Origin: a virus | IMG/VR virus record: IMGVR_UViG_3300036859_000099 | Coordinates: 1-54,202 of that record | Reading direction: 5' to 3' (one strand) | Length of the DNA: 54,202 nucleotides | Shown: piece by piece, positions 46,911 to 54,092 of the stretch | Numbering within the stretch: position 1 is the first letter of the stretch | Layout: each line of letters starts with the position of its first letter | Notes under the pieces: generated by a model | What the model was told of the DNA's origin: nothing | Database searches by the model: none | What the model saw: only the letters and a program-made list of their open reading frames with translations | Program-made: the position numbers and the translations under genes

Positions 46911-46939
46911 TTGACGGCAAAGCTCAAAAACCCTAGGAA
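46911..46939 (+). promoter_or_regulatory. promoter reading into the tRNA-Val half
   Basis: CTTGACG (TTGACG at 46911-46916) and TAGGAA (46934-46939) are 17 bp apart. The tRNA 5' end lies 13 bp after the -10, about where a stable RNA transcript would begin. This promoter would drive the rebuilt tRNA after integration. Confidence 0.6.
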
Positions 46940-46951
46940 CCACGCGGCTGC

Positions 46952-46993
46952 GGGCGCGTAGCTCAGCGGTAGAGCACTACCTTGACATGGTAG
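46952..46993 (+). other. attP: attP core: 5' half of tRNA-Val(GAC)
   Basis: GGGCGCG (acceptor strand), TA, GCTC-AGCGGTA-GAGC (D arm), A and CTACC-TTGACAT-GGTAG (anticodon arm, anticodon GAC) match the first 42 bases of a tRNA-Val. The sequence then diverges, so no full tRNA exists here. The match overlaps the end of the integrase gene. Crossover is expected in the anticodon arm, with the phage providing the 5' half. Confidence 0.85.
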
Positions 46994-48017
46994 ATTTCGG
47001 CTTGGTATCTTGCGGAAATTCCACGACATTTTCAATGTTCTTCGTCATTCGAGCCAAATCCGTGTCAGAAGAGGCCACCACTTCGTCGACATGTGACCGC
47101 TCAAGATGCTTATAGGTTTCATCAAAAAGTCGGGCTGATTTCCACCCTCCAGCCTCCTGTACAACCTTACCAGACTTGCCTTGCCGCAGAAGCCGCGCCG
47201 AGAAGGCATGGCGGCCGATCTTGTGTGAGGACAGATAGGGCAAGCCCGCCCGCCGAGATGCCCTCTCGATGGCCTGGTTGAGGCTGTGGCGGGTTTTGAA
47301 GCCGAACAACGGCCCCTGAGTACCGCGCAGTGGGATGAGGGCGTCCACTACAGTCTGGGGCAGCTTCACGCGCCTGGGTTCTCCGTTCTTTGTCTCGCGC
47401 AGGATCGCTGAGTGATCGTCCCAGTCCACATCGTCGTCGCGGAGTCGGCACGCCTCGGAGGCTCGGGCCGCTGTCAGCGTGATCGTCAAGACCGCTGCCT
47501 TGAGCCGGATGCTACAACTCGGCAACAGCTTGACGATGTGCTCATCCCTCGCGAACGTCACCGCCTTGCGCTTCGGTAGCTTGGGGCGCTTGAACATGGG
47601 CATGGCGCATAGCGGGGGCTGGGCGCCGGCAGCGGTCCGAAACACCGCTATGATCGGCGTGTAGACCTGCCTGTTGATGCCCTGCAGCCCGCTGTTGGGG
47701 TAGGCCGATGCTGCGAACTTGGCCACCATCATGGACGTAATTTCGGACAGCCGCATCGTTCCGAAGTGATCTATAAGCTTGCCCATGAACCGATCTTCGC
47801 CGCCCCCTTCTAGATAGAGGACAACGGCCTCGGCGAAGGTGGCTGTGCGCTGCTCTCCCCAGGTGTAGCGGTCGAGGATTTCCTGTTGCCGTTTGGCGAG
47901 GGTGGCTTCGGCGTGCGGCCGCGAATTAGTGCCCGTGCTTTCTCTAACGCGCTCATTGGCGAGCGAACCGCTGATTTGGAAGATGCCCTTCTTTCCGCGC
48001 GACGTGAGCTTGAGCAT
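46977..48017 (-). CDS. int: tyrosine integrase
   Basis: The 346-residue protein has a tyrosine recombinase C-terminal domain: Arg in TAARASEACRLRDDDVDW, the HKIGRHAFSARLL motif with its His-x-x-Arg-type core, GGWKS, and the Tyr in LFDETYKHLERSH. The N-terminus (RVRESTGTNSRPHAEATLAKRQ ... FAEAVVLYLE) is a core-binding module. Its stop lies in the tRNA-Val half, so the gene ends at attP. It overlaps the excisionase-like gene by 208 bp. Confidence 0.9.
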   Translation of the reverse strand: MLKLTSRGKKGIFQISGSLANERVRESTGTNSRPHAEATLAKRQQEILDRYTWGEQRTATFAEAVVLYLEGGGEDRFMGKLIDHFGTMRLSEITSMMVAKFAASAYPNSGLQGINRQVYTPIIAVFRTAAGAQPPLCAMPMFKRPKLPKRKAVTFARDEHIVKLLPSCSIRLKAAVLTITLTAARASEACRLRDDDVDWDDHSAILRETKNGEPRRVKLPQTVVDALIPLRGTQGPLFGFKTRHSLNQAIERASRRAGLPYLSSHKIGRHAFSARLLRQGKSGKVVQEAGGWKSARLFDETYKHLERSHVDEVVASSDTDLARMTKNIENVVEFPQDTKPKSTMSR

Positions 48018-48190
48018 GGGCGCCTAATCTTCTCCAGGACGGCGTTGAAATCCTCTTCTGACAGGGCGAGCTGCCGACGATGCTCGATGCAGCCGACAGA
48101 GCGAGCCATCTTCCTAAATAGACGTTCTCCGACGCGGATTGGCAAGCGCGCGAGGCATTCCTGGACCGTGAGGAGCTTGGCGTCAGCCAT
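47810..48190 (-). CDS. excisionase-like HTH protein
   Basis: The 126-residue protein starts with a small HTH (LLTVQECLARLPIRVGERLF ... RRQLALSEEDFNAVLEKIR) of the type found just upstream of phage integrases. The tail is Ser/Arg/Pro-rich (CSSSRRAERRASSKSAVRSP...). It overlaps the integrase start by 208 bp in another frame; both frames look protein-like. It may steer integration and excision. Confidence 0.65.
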   Translation of the reverse strand: MADAKLLTVQECLARLPIRVGERLFRKMARSVGCIEHRRQLALSEEDFNAVLEKIRRPCSSSRRAERRASSKSAVRSPMSALEKARALIRGRTPKPPSPNGNRKSSTATPGESSAQPPSPRPLSSI

Positions 48191-48677
48191 TTGGCACCTC
48201 CTGGCTCGCGATCGCTGCTATGGCCTCTAGCAATGCCGGAGAGTGGCGGAACCACTCATCGATGGCTCCAGCCTTGATAGATGCGAAGACGGCGTGTAGC
48301 GCCCTCTCGGCTAGAATGCTGCCAGGCAGGTATCCAATCAGGTCTAGATCGAATGGGATGAACGCTTGAAGCTGCCTATGTCTGTTGGGAGGGTCGATCG
48401 AGTATCCGATCTTGACCAGTTCTCGGCACCGCATGAAGTATACGAAGCCTTGCGTCTCATGCTCCCCTACCAGTCTCAAGATCAACCGCCTGAGGCCGTC
48501 TGCGTCAGACGGAAGAGGAAGCTTCGGCCGATAGTCGCACAGGTCATGCAGGTCGTAGCGGATGGCTCGTTGGCCAATCCGGCACTGAGGCAGTCCCGGC
48601 AGCAGTCGCACTTTTGCTGGTGCGACACCGAGATATTCGGCCGCCTCATGGGCGCGAAGATATCTCTGCTCACCCAT
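48183..48677 (-). CDS. HTH plus T5orf172/GIY-YIG-like protein
   Basis: The ATG at 48677 follows AAGGAGAA. The 164-residue protein has an N-terminal HTH_17-like domain (YLRAHEAAEYLGVAPAKVRLL). The C-terminal domain matches the T5orf172 type (GFVYFMRCRELVKIGYSIDPPNRHRQL ... AERALHAVFA). It could be a nuclease-like or regulatory protein. It overlaps the excisionase-like gene by 8 bp. Confidence 0.7.
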   Translation of the reverse strand: MGEQRYLRAHEAAEYLGVAPAKVRLLPGLPQCRIGQRAIRYDLHDLCDYRPKLPLPSDADGLRRLILRLVGEHETQGFVYFMRCRELVKIGYSIDPPNRHRQLQAFIPFDLDLIGYLPGSILAERALHAVFASIKAGAIDEWFRHSPALLEAIAAIASQEVPNG

Positions 48678-48774
48678 TGCTGTTCTCCTTGGGCGGGACG
48701 AATTGGCGGGGCTCCCACCCATGTCCGGGTGGCTTCAGAACTCTGCATCTCAGCCGAGTGAACCCCATAGTTCC

Positions 48775-49311
48775 TTACTTATTCGCGTGGTCGCGCACCA
48801 CTTGGTCAAGCGCGATGCACAGCATGTCGCGCGTCCACTCGGCTTCCTCCTTCGTCTCGCACCCGTGTGGCGTCACGCAGAAGCGCTGATTGGTGACTTG
48901 CAGGAAGACATGATGAGCGTCCGGACAATCCTCGATCACGACTGGGGCAATGGTGACGTAGCGCTCCATGTGCGGGGCGCGGCGCGTTACCCATTGTCCT
49001 TTGTTGTCATTCGCTTCAAGCTTCTGCGGGTTCGTTTGGTCCATCATCGCCTCCAGCTGCGTCATTGTTTGAGCCGGGATGCCTCGCATCCGGGCGAGGA
49101 TCAGGTCGTTATCGTTCGTGTCCACAGCCGCTCCGTTGGTTGGCCAAGGCACATCTCCCTCATTCTTCGGCACGTAGACCTCTCCCGTTGGCTTTGGGGC
49201 GTGTGGGGTTTTTCGCGACCCCACGAAAAACCTCCCAATGGCGAAGCCGACGACGCCGGGCAGCAGATTGCCGAATAAGGCGATGCCGAGCATGGTGAGG
49301 GTGGCGGTCAT
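48775..49311 (-). CDS. single-pass membrane protein with soluble C-terminal domain
   Basis: The ATG at 49311 overlaps the previous stop (ATGA) and has GGGGAAGAAG upstream. The 178-residue product has one N-terminal membrane segment (LTMLGIALFGNLLPGVVGFAIG) and a soluble region with Cys residues (DCPDAHHVFLQVTNQRFCVTPHGC). No family is recognised. Confidence 0.6.
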   Translation of the reverse strand: MTATLTMLGIALFGNLLPGVVGFAIGRFFVGSRKTPHAPKPTGEVYVPKNEGDVPWPTNGAAVDTNDNDLILARMRGIPAQTMTQLEAMMDQTNPQKLEANDNKGQWVTRRAPHMERYVTIAPVVIEDCPDAHHVFLQVTNQRFCVTPHGCETKEEAEWTRDMLCIALDQVVRDHANK

Positions 49312-49655
49312 CTTCTTCCCCATGCTCTTGAGCGCCGGTATTCCTTCGGGACCACATGGTTGGTGAACGTGCGCCGGCTTCTGGCGGCCTCGGCATGATC
49401 GTCGGCGTCCTTGTCCTTCCGGCACCAAGAGCAACAAATGAAACAGTTCTCGTCCACGTCATCGCCACCGTTCTCTAGAGCCGGGTGGTGCTCGACGGAC
49501 CAATGATCAGCGGGCGGCCTAAGCTTGCGCCCGCAGCCCCAGTTCCTTTCGCCCAGCGTCGCGTCCCCGCATATGCCATTGCGGATCGCGAATATCTTCG
49601 CGCGTCGAAGAGGCGTCATGGACCCGCGAGCACCTTTGTAAAACGGGCCGTCCAT
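49308..49655 (-). CDS. HNH endonuclease
   Basis: The ATG at 49655 follows GGAGCGGAAG. The 115-residue protein has an HNH core (VEHHPALENGGDDVDENCFI) flanked by Cys pairs (CGDATLGERNWGC; CCSWC) that would bind zinc. Some phage HNH proteins act in packaging or recombination; this one sits in the leftward early operon. The C-terminus is basic. Confidence 0.75.
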   Translation of the reverse strand: MDGPFYKGARGSMTPLRRAKIFAIRNGICGDATLGERNWGCGRKLRPPADHWSVEHHPALENGGDDVDENCFICCSWCRKDKDADDHAEAARSRRTFTNHVVPKEYRRSRAWGRR

Positions 49656-49657
49656 TT

Positions 49658-49921
49658 CTACTTCCGCTCCTTTGGCGTGATTCCGGCCTCTTTGGCGATT
49701 TCGTCCAGCTCTTTCACGATCTCCGGCGCCATCTTGAAATGATGCAGGGCGTTGGCGACCCGCAATCCATCCCATGGGGTCCGGCTTTCGCGGAAGGCGT
49801 CTAGCTCCAATTGCAGGTTGTAGGGAATGCCGCCGCTGGCGCGGATGCGGGTGTACAAGTCCTCAACCTTGTCCTGGGGGATTTGGCGGAGGTGGGGCAT
49901 TTCAACGGTTTCGTTGGTCAT
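49658..49921 (-). CDS. hypothetical protein
   Basis: The 87-residue protein starts with an ATGA overlap and is acidic and helical (EIVKELDEIAKEAGITPKERK at its end). No family is recognised. It is part of the tightly packed leftward operon. Confidence 0.6.
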   Translation of the reverse strand: MTNETVEMPHLRQIPQDKVEDLYTRIRASGGIPYNLQLELDAFRESRTPWDGLRVANALHHFKMAPEIVKELDEIAKEAGITPKERK

Positions 49922-50106
49922 TGCCGATCCTCTCCCGGTCTGACGACCTCCATCTGGTATTCCGCCGCCACCTCATAGACCCTAGCCGCCGTTACCCTGT
50001 GCTTGGCCATGATCCTGGAGATGGGCCAGCCTTGCTCAATGCAGCGGGCGAGCTTTCTGGCCTCGCGGGCGCGATCTAGGGGAGAGGGGGAATGGGTAAT
50101 GGTCAT
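49918..50106 (-). CDS. small HTH-like protein
   Basis: The ATG at 50106 follows TTTAGGA. The 62-residue product has a helix-turn-helix-like stretch (EQGWPISRIMAKHRVTAARVYEVAAEY). It probably binds DNA; its target is unknown. Confidence 0.6.
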   Translation of the reverse strand: MTITHSPSPLDRAREARKLARCIEQGWPISRIMAKHRVTAARVYEVAAEYQMEVVRPGEDRQ

Positions 50107-50108
50107 TC

Positions 50109-50450
50109 CTAAATCCTTAGTGCACGATAGTTGGCCTGCTCCGATCGCCACGCCTCGATCTTGAGGGCTGCGGCCTCGCGTAGCGCGCGGAGCTTTTCGT
50201 ATTCGCCCGCGGCAACGGCGTCTCGCTCAAGAGCCGTGCGATATTCCTCAGAAGCCAGCGCTTCTCTTTCCTGGTGAGAGATCGGCTTTTCATTGTGCAA
50301 CCTCATACTCAACGCCTTCGTTACTTTGACCATGTGGGAGGCGCGCACCAATTCGGCTTTGGCGTCTCCGATCTCCTTCGCGTTGTCGCGAAGCCACGAC
50401 AGCGCCTTCTCAAGCTCTTCGTCAGAGACGATGCGCGTGCGGTTGCTCAC
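50109..50450 (-). CDS. conserved helical phage protein
   Basis: The GTG at 50450 overlaps the previous TGA and follows GGGGGAAGAA. The 113-residue helical protein (ELEKALSWLRDNAKEIGDAKAELVRASHMVKV...) resembles a conserved protein next to recombination genes in phages of Rhizobiales. Function unknown. Confidence 0.65.
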   Translation of the reverse strand: MSNRTRIVSDEELEKALSWLRDNAKEIGDAKAELVRASHMVKVTKALSMRLHNEKPISHQEREALASEEYRTALERDAVAAGEYEKLRALREAAALKIEAWRSEQANYRALRI

Positions 50451-50638
50451 TTCTTCCCCCCGTAGATCACGATGTCCCGAACCCAATCCCGCCACGCCAA
50501 AGGAACTTTGTGCCGGACCCAAGCATCCTCGTAGCCTAGGCCTTCCAAAGCCATGCGCCTGACCTTGTCAGTAAGGTCCTTGATGGTGCTGGTCTTCTCC
50601 CCACTCTTCAGCGGGGAGAGGGTCGGGGTGAGGGGCAT
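50447..50638 (-). CDS. small protein with REP-like DNA at its start
   Basis: The 63-residue product from the ATG at 50638 (a GTG at 50647 is an alternative) starts MPLTPTLSPLKSGEKTS, encoded by a palindromic sequence that resembles genomic REP elements. The C-terminal 40 residues (ALEGLGYEDAWVRHKVPLAWRDWVRDIV) look like a helical phage domain. The original start may lie after the repeat. Confidence 0.55.
   Translation of the reverse strand: MPLTPTLSPLKSGEKTSTIKDLTDKVRRMALEGLGYEDAWVRHKVPLAWRDWVRDIVIYGGKK
50597..50638. repeat. REP-like palindromic element
   Basis: On the plus strand, TCTCCCC and GGGGAGA arms (hairpin at 50597-50621) are followed by GGGTCGGGGTGAGGGGCAT. This is the wording of short palindromic elements scattered through Rhizobiales chromosomes. 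It overlaps the start of the gene at 50447-50638. Confidence 0.6.
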
Positions 50639-50643
50639 GGCGG

Positions 50644-51591
50644 TCACTCCGCTGCAACGGGGCGCCGCACGCGCGCCATGGCGTCATCGTAGTAGCCTTC
50701 GCATTCGCTTCGGTCGGATCGGCTCAATCTGCTTTCGACGATGTCCCGATCCGAGTCCCAAATCTCCATGACGGATGCATCGTCGGTTGCGAGCGCGAGC
50801 GCATCCTTGAGACGAGCCTTGAAGGCGGCTGGGTTGGCGAGCGGTTCTTCTGGCGCGAGACGTTTGGCGGCTTCGGCATCAGACAACACGACGACGGCCG
50901 GCGGGTCGGGGATGTCTGGCAGATCAGCGGCAACATGCGAGGTAGATTTGACTTCGCGGTATTCGTCGCGACCAAGTTGAATGTCAGCTTCTTCCTCGAA
51001 GATCGGGATGCCCTTGAGAACATCGGCGGCGCAGTCGCGCGCAAGCCAACCGCGGCACCGCATCCTGAGCATGCGCTTCTTGTAGCGGAACCATGGCGAG
51101 TCGTTGTCACCTGTGTAGGTTGATCCGTCCTTGCCTTTTTTCTGTATCTTCTCGCGGGTGTCCCACAGTCGGTTGTCTTTGGCGTCCTGGGCCGAGTATT
51201 TGAATACGTACACGCCGCCATCCGGGCGCGTGATCTTGCAATGAGCCACGCAGGTGTCGAGCGTTTCTTCGCTCTCATACCATTCATTGATCTTGAAGCC
51301 TCTGCTCCAGAGCAGAGAAGGGATGCCGTCGCTGTGCAGGCACGCCTTGCCGTTGATGACGCCAATGCATTCCAGCGCAGCCATCGGAGGCAAGCCGATC
51401 TCCAAACCTTTGAGAAAAACGACCGTAACGGCGGCCGCATTCTTCAATTGGTAGGGAGCAAGACCGGATTGATGGATCAATTCCGCGAGGCGGAATGTCT
51501 GGTCGATCGTGGTTGGCACGATAGCCGAAATATTCGCGCCGGCTTCCAGCTTGGCGACCGCGCGACCTGCAATTGCGGATTGGTCGTTCAT
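50644..51591 (-). CDS. RecT-like single-strand annealing protein
   Basis: The 315-residue protein begins with a region typical of phage RecT-family relatives (IVPTTIDQTFRLAELIHQSGLAPYQLKNA ... FLKGLEIGLPPMAALECIGVINGK), then a conserved core with KRMLRMRCRGWLARDCAADVLKG. The C-terminal third is acidic. It should promote strand annealing in recombination and replication. It sits with the coiled-coil partner gene upstream. Confidence 0.78.
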   Translation of the reverse strand: MNDQSAIAGRAVAKLEAGANISAIVPTTIDQTFRLAELIHQSGLAPYQLKNAAAVTVVFLKGLEIGLPPMAALECIGVINGKACLHSDGIPSLLWSRGFKINEWYESEETLDTCVAHCKITRPDGGVYVFKYSAQDAKDNRLWDTREKIQKKGKDGSTYTGDNDSPWFRYKKRMLRMRCRGWLARDCAADVLKGIPIFEEEADIQLGRDEYREVKSTSHVAADLPDIPDPPAVVVLSDAEAAKRLAPEEPLANPAAFKARLKDALALATDDASVMEIWDSDRDIVESRLSRSDRSECEGYYDDAMARVRRPVAAE

Positions 51592-52565
51592 GCGGCTCTC
51601 CGATCTTCTTTCACGTCAAAGCCAGGAACTTCGCGTGCGCCAGCCTTGACGGCCTGCTCGGCAAGCTTCTGCACCAGCTCTTTGATCTTGGCGTTCTCGG
51701 CGAAATGCGCTAGCGCTTTGCTGTAGTCGGTCAGCACAGGCACCCATACCGATTTGAGACCTGCCTTGCGCCCGAAGCCGCCGCCGGCATTGACCTTCAC
51801 GGGTTCTGGACCCATTGGAAGTTCCGGCATCTCCGGCGGATCACTCGTCAAGGCCGTGATCGGATCGTCAACCATCAGCTTGGCTTGCTCGGCCTCGACG
51901 CGCTTGCGTTCGGCCTCGGCACGTTCGCGGTCGGCGCGGAATTTGGCATCGGCCTCCGCCTGCAATCGCCGTTCCTCGGCTTTCATGAAGGCTTCAAACC
52001 GTGAACGAAGACGGTCGGATAGAACCTTCACCGCAGCGCGGAACCGGAATTTGTCGTCAACTTGGCGCTCCTGCTCCAGGACTGGCGCCTTCTCTTCCTT
52101 GTGCATCCCGTCTGCGCGCTTGTTCAGCGCCAGCAGCTGGGCCTGCAGATTGCGGAAGAGGTTGCAGATCTCCTGCGATTTGATCTCGGGCGTTTTGTTG
52201 AGAAGCTCGTCGGCCTGGGCGCACTTGTCGTCGATCTCGGCGCGAAGCGCGTCGAATGGATCGGACGGCATGTTGCTGCCGCGGGTCGGCTTGGGCTCGT
52301 CCGGCCAGTGGCCGTTGTCTTTGCGGAATTTATACGCATCCTGTGCTACCGGGCGCTTGGCGCAGGAAATCCAGATGGCCTCAGGATCGGCCTCGGCGCC
52401 GTCGACCAGGGCAACCAATCGCCCATCTTTGTTTGGGCCGATGGCGACCGGCAGAAGATTGCCGTTCCTCTGCAGCGCATACCGTCCTGGGTAGGGTCGA
52501 TCGGCATGGATGGGCACTGGCTTGCCGGCGAGCATGTCGCGATATGGCTGATAAACGTCCGTCAT
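51588..52565 (-). CDS. conserved coiled-coil protein of the recombination operon
   Basis: The 325-residue protein has an N-terminal region (MLAGKPVPIHADRPYPGRYAL ... KDGRLVALVDG), a PWDEPK-like linker, and a long coiled coil (about 105-220, with KRADGMHKEEKAPVLEQERQ and EADAKFRADRERAEAERKRV). The C-terminal domain includes GFGRKAGLKSVWVPVLTD. Similar proteins precede annealing proteins in phages of this group. Exact role unknown. Confidence 0.7.
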   Translation of the reverse strand: MTDVYQPYRDMLAGKPVPIHADRPYPGRYALQRNGNLLPVAIGPNKDGRLVALVDGAEADPEAIWISCAKRPVAQDAYKFRKDNGHWPDEPKPTRGSNMPSDPFDALRAEIDDKCAQADELLNKTPEIKSQEICNLFRNLQAQLLALNKRADGMHKEEKAPVLEQERQVDDKFRFRAAVKVLSDRLRSRFEAFMKAEERRLQAEADAKFRADRERAEAERKRVEAEQAKLMVDDPITALTSDPPEMPELPMGPEPVKVNAGGGFGRKAGLKSVWVPVLTDYSKALAHFAENAKIKELVQKLAEQAVKAGAREVPGFDVKEDRRAA

Positions 52566-52792
52566 GGCTGCGTCCCAATCTTCAACTGCCCTACCGCCAA
52601 TTCCGCGAACTCCACGGCTGCCTTCATGCCCTCGATGGAGGCCAGCCTGTGAAGCGCCGTGAGCAGTGCTGACCGCTCTCGGTCGATCCGCTTCTTGCTC
52701 TCCAGGTCCACTGAGGCCTCAAGGTCGGCCTTCAGCTTCGGTCTGGCGGCGAGGCGGATACGAATGTCGTTGATGGCGATGACTTCAGCCAT
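52562..52792 (-). CDS. hypothetical helical protein
   Basis: The 76-residue protein overlaps both neighbours by a few bases. It is helical and charged (DLESKKRIDRERSALLTALHRL). No family is recognised. Confidence 0.6.
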   Translation of the reverse strand: MAEVIAINDIRIRLAARPKLKADLEASVDLESKKRIDRERSALLTALHRLASIEGMKAAVEFAELAVGQLKIGTQP

Positions 52793-53012
52793 TGGCGGCC
52801 TCGGTCTTCGGGAAGATTTTGGACCTAAAGCTCTTCCAGTAGGCTTCGCGCTCGGCTTCCGTTTCCGGTCCGCTGAGCAGCTCTACCGTTCCTTCCGAAG
52901 CCAAGTCTGTGGTTGACAGCTGCTCGAATTTGGCTTGCGCCTCCTCCGGGCTGTCAGCCGTGATCTTGGCCTCGAATGGTATGCTGCCCTCGAAGATGTA
53001 AGTCTCGCTCAT
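52785..53012 (-). CDS. hypothetical acidic protein
   Basis: The 75-residue acidic protein begins MSETYIFEGSIPFEAKITADS, a strand-rich start resembling small phage DUF proteins, and continues as helix. It is 4 bases from the upstream gene. Function unknown. Confidence 0.6.
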   Translation of the reverse strand: MSETYIFEGSIPFEAKITADSPEEAQAKFEQLSTTDLASEGTVELLSGPETEAEREAYWKSFRSKIFPKTEAANG

Positions 53013-53016
53013 GGCA

Positions 53017-53118
53017 TCACCTCATGATTGCCAGCAGGGCGCCAAACCCGGTTGCGGTCAGTACAAGCATGGCCACCTGGGCGACCATCCATCCAAAGTT
53101 CTCGTCTACGTTTCGCAT
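53017..53118 (-). CDS. 33-residue membrane peptide
   Basis: The ATG at 53118 follows AGGGA. The product has one hydrophobic helix (WMVAQVAMLVLTATGFGALLAI). It lies right after a strong hairpin. Its stop is 4 bases before the next ATG. Function unknown. Confidence 0.5.
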   Translation of the reverse strand: MRNVDENFGWMVAQVAMLVLTATGFGALLAIMR

Positions 53119-53144
53119 TGTCCGTGTCCCTAGTTTTTGTAAGT

Positions 53145-53180
53145 GGCGGGCGGCTCCCCCAAGATGAGAAACCGCCCGCC
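53145..53180 (-). terminator. strong GC hairpin in the leftward operon
   Basis: GGCGGGCGG (53145-53153) and CCGCCCGCC (53172-53180) form a nine-pair stem around an 18-base loop. There is no clear T run on either strand (ACTTACAAAAACT follows on the minus strand). It may attenuate, stabilise or process the leftward transcript rather than end it. Confidence 0.45.
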
Positions 53181-53188
53181 GTTGTGTG

Positions 53189-53419
53189 CTAGCGAGGCGC
53201 CGCGGCCCCCGCATCTCGGGCCTCCGAGCTACGCACACCCCTCGGCGGGCCCGCTACCGCCGAAGCTCTTGGACTGCTGATGATCCGATATCCCGCCCTG
53301 GATAGATGCTCCGTGAACTGTTCCGCCGCGCGCAGGCCATTTCCTGGCGAGTAGCCGAGACCTTCGGCAATGGCGGAGAGTTTTTGGTGATAGCGGGATG
53401 ATGGGCGGACGAGGGTCAT
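53189..53419 (-). CDS. hypothetical basic protein
   Basis: The ATG at 53419 follows GGAGGTGAGG and overlaps the previous stop (ATGA). The 76-residue protein starts MTLVRPSSRYHQKLSAIAEG and has a disordered Arg/Ala-rich end. No family is recognised. Confidence 0.55.
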   Translation of the reverse strand: MTLVRPSSRYHQKLSAIAEGLGYSPGNGLRAAEQFTEHLSRAGYRIISSPRASAVAGPPRGVRSSEARDAGAAAPR

Positions 53420-53592
53420 GACCTCACCTCCACCCATTCCGTTGGATGCCTCTTCCTGCTGGCGTGGACGGCGGAAATGGCCGAGGCAAGAGGATCGGGT
53501 TGGTCGTATTTCTTGGCGAGGGCTTGAAGCGCCTCGCGAAGATCGGTCAGGAACTTTTGGCGCTCCGGGGAAAGGCGTTCTGGGGGCATCAT
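53416..53592 (-). CDS. hypothetical small protein
   Basis: The ATG at 53592 overlaps the previous stop and lies 8 bases after GGAGG; the GTG at 53607 is an alternative. The 58-residue helical product (MMPPERLSPERQKFLTDLRE) shows no known motif. Confidence 0.55.
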   Translation of the reverse strand: MMPPERLSPERQKFLTDLREALQALAKKYDQPDPLASAISAVHASRKRHPTEWVEVRS

Positions 53593-54092
53593 CACGTTCG
53601 CCTCCACATGCTTGTTGCAAGACCCCGTGTGCCGTTGTTCGGCGCGATTACACCGGCCCCGGTTGGCGGTACGCGATACCTTGCTCCGCTGGTATCTACG
53701 CCGTAGCCGGCAAGCTGCCTCTTGACTTGGCGCTCACAGATGCCAACACGCCGGCCAATGGTCCTTAGATCGAGACCAAGGCCCCATAGGTGCAGCAGAC
53801 GTGCGCGTCGCTCATCGAGTTTGCGCTTGCGTGCAGCGGCGGCGTCACGCTTGGCGGCCTCATGCTCAGGAAGCTTGCGCGGCTTCGGTGGCTCCAATCC
53901 CTTCCGGCGTCGCCCCCGAACACTTAGGATCGGCCTTGGCGGTCGCAGCAGATCACGCGCCTTGGCTGCCTCCCTGATGCGCTCGACTGCCACACCGCAC
54001 TCGCGCCCGATTTTCAGAAGCCCCACGTACGGATCGACCTGCACCCAAAGTTTAAGGGCGCGCTTGAGATCGCCGCCTCTGCCGCCGCTCAT
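53592..54092 (-). CDS. HTH DNA-binding protein spanning the circle junction
   Basis: The 166-residue basic protein begins inside the terminal overlap. It has two HTH-like parts, near residues 25-45 (LLKIGRECGVAVERIREAAK) and 100-130 (RLLHLWGLGLDLRTIGRRV ... ERQVKRQL), joined by an Arg/Lys/Pro linker. It is the second gene of the leftward early operon, a place for a regulator of early or late transcription. No family is recognised. Confidence 0.65.
   Translation of the reverse strand: MSGGRGGDLKRALKLWVQVDPYVGLLKIGRECGVAVERIREAAKARDLLRPPRPILSVRGRRRKGLEPPKPRKLPEHEAAKRDAAAARKRKLDERRARLLHLWGLGLDLRTIGRRVGICERQVKRQLAGYGVDTSGARYRVPPTGAGVIAPNNGTRGLATSMWRRT

Noticed and set aside
46754-46936. 60-residue frame before attP
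   Set aside because: Composition is not protein-like, no binding site precedes it, and it overlaps the tRNA promoter and candidate integrase sites.
46952-46993. Complete tRNA-Val gene
   Set aside because: The T arm and acceptor 3' strand are missing after 46993, so it is only an attachment core.
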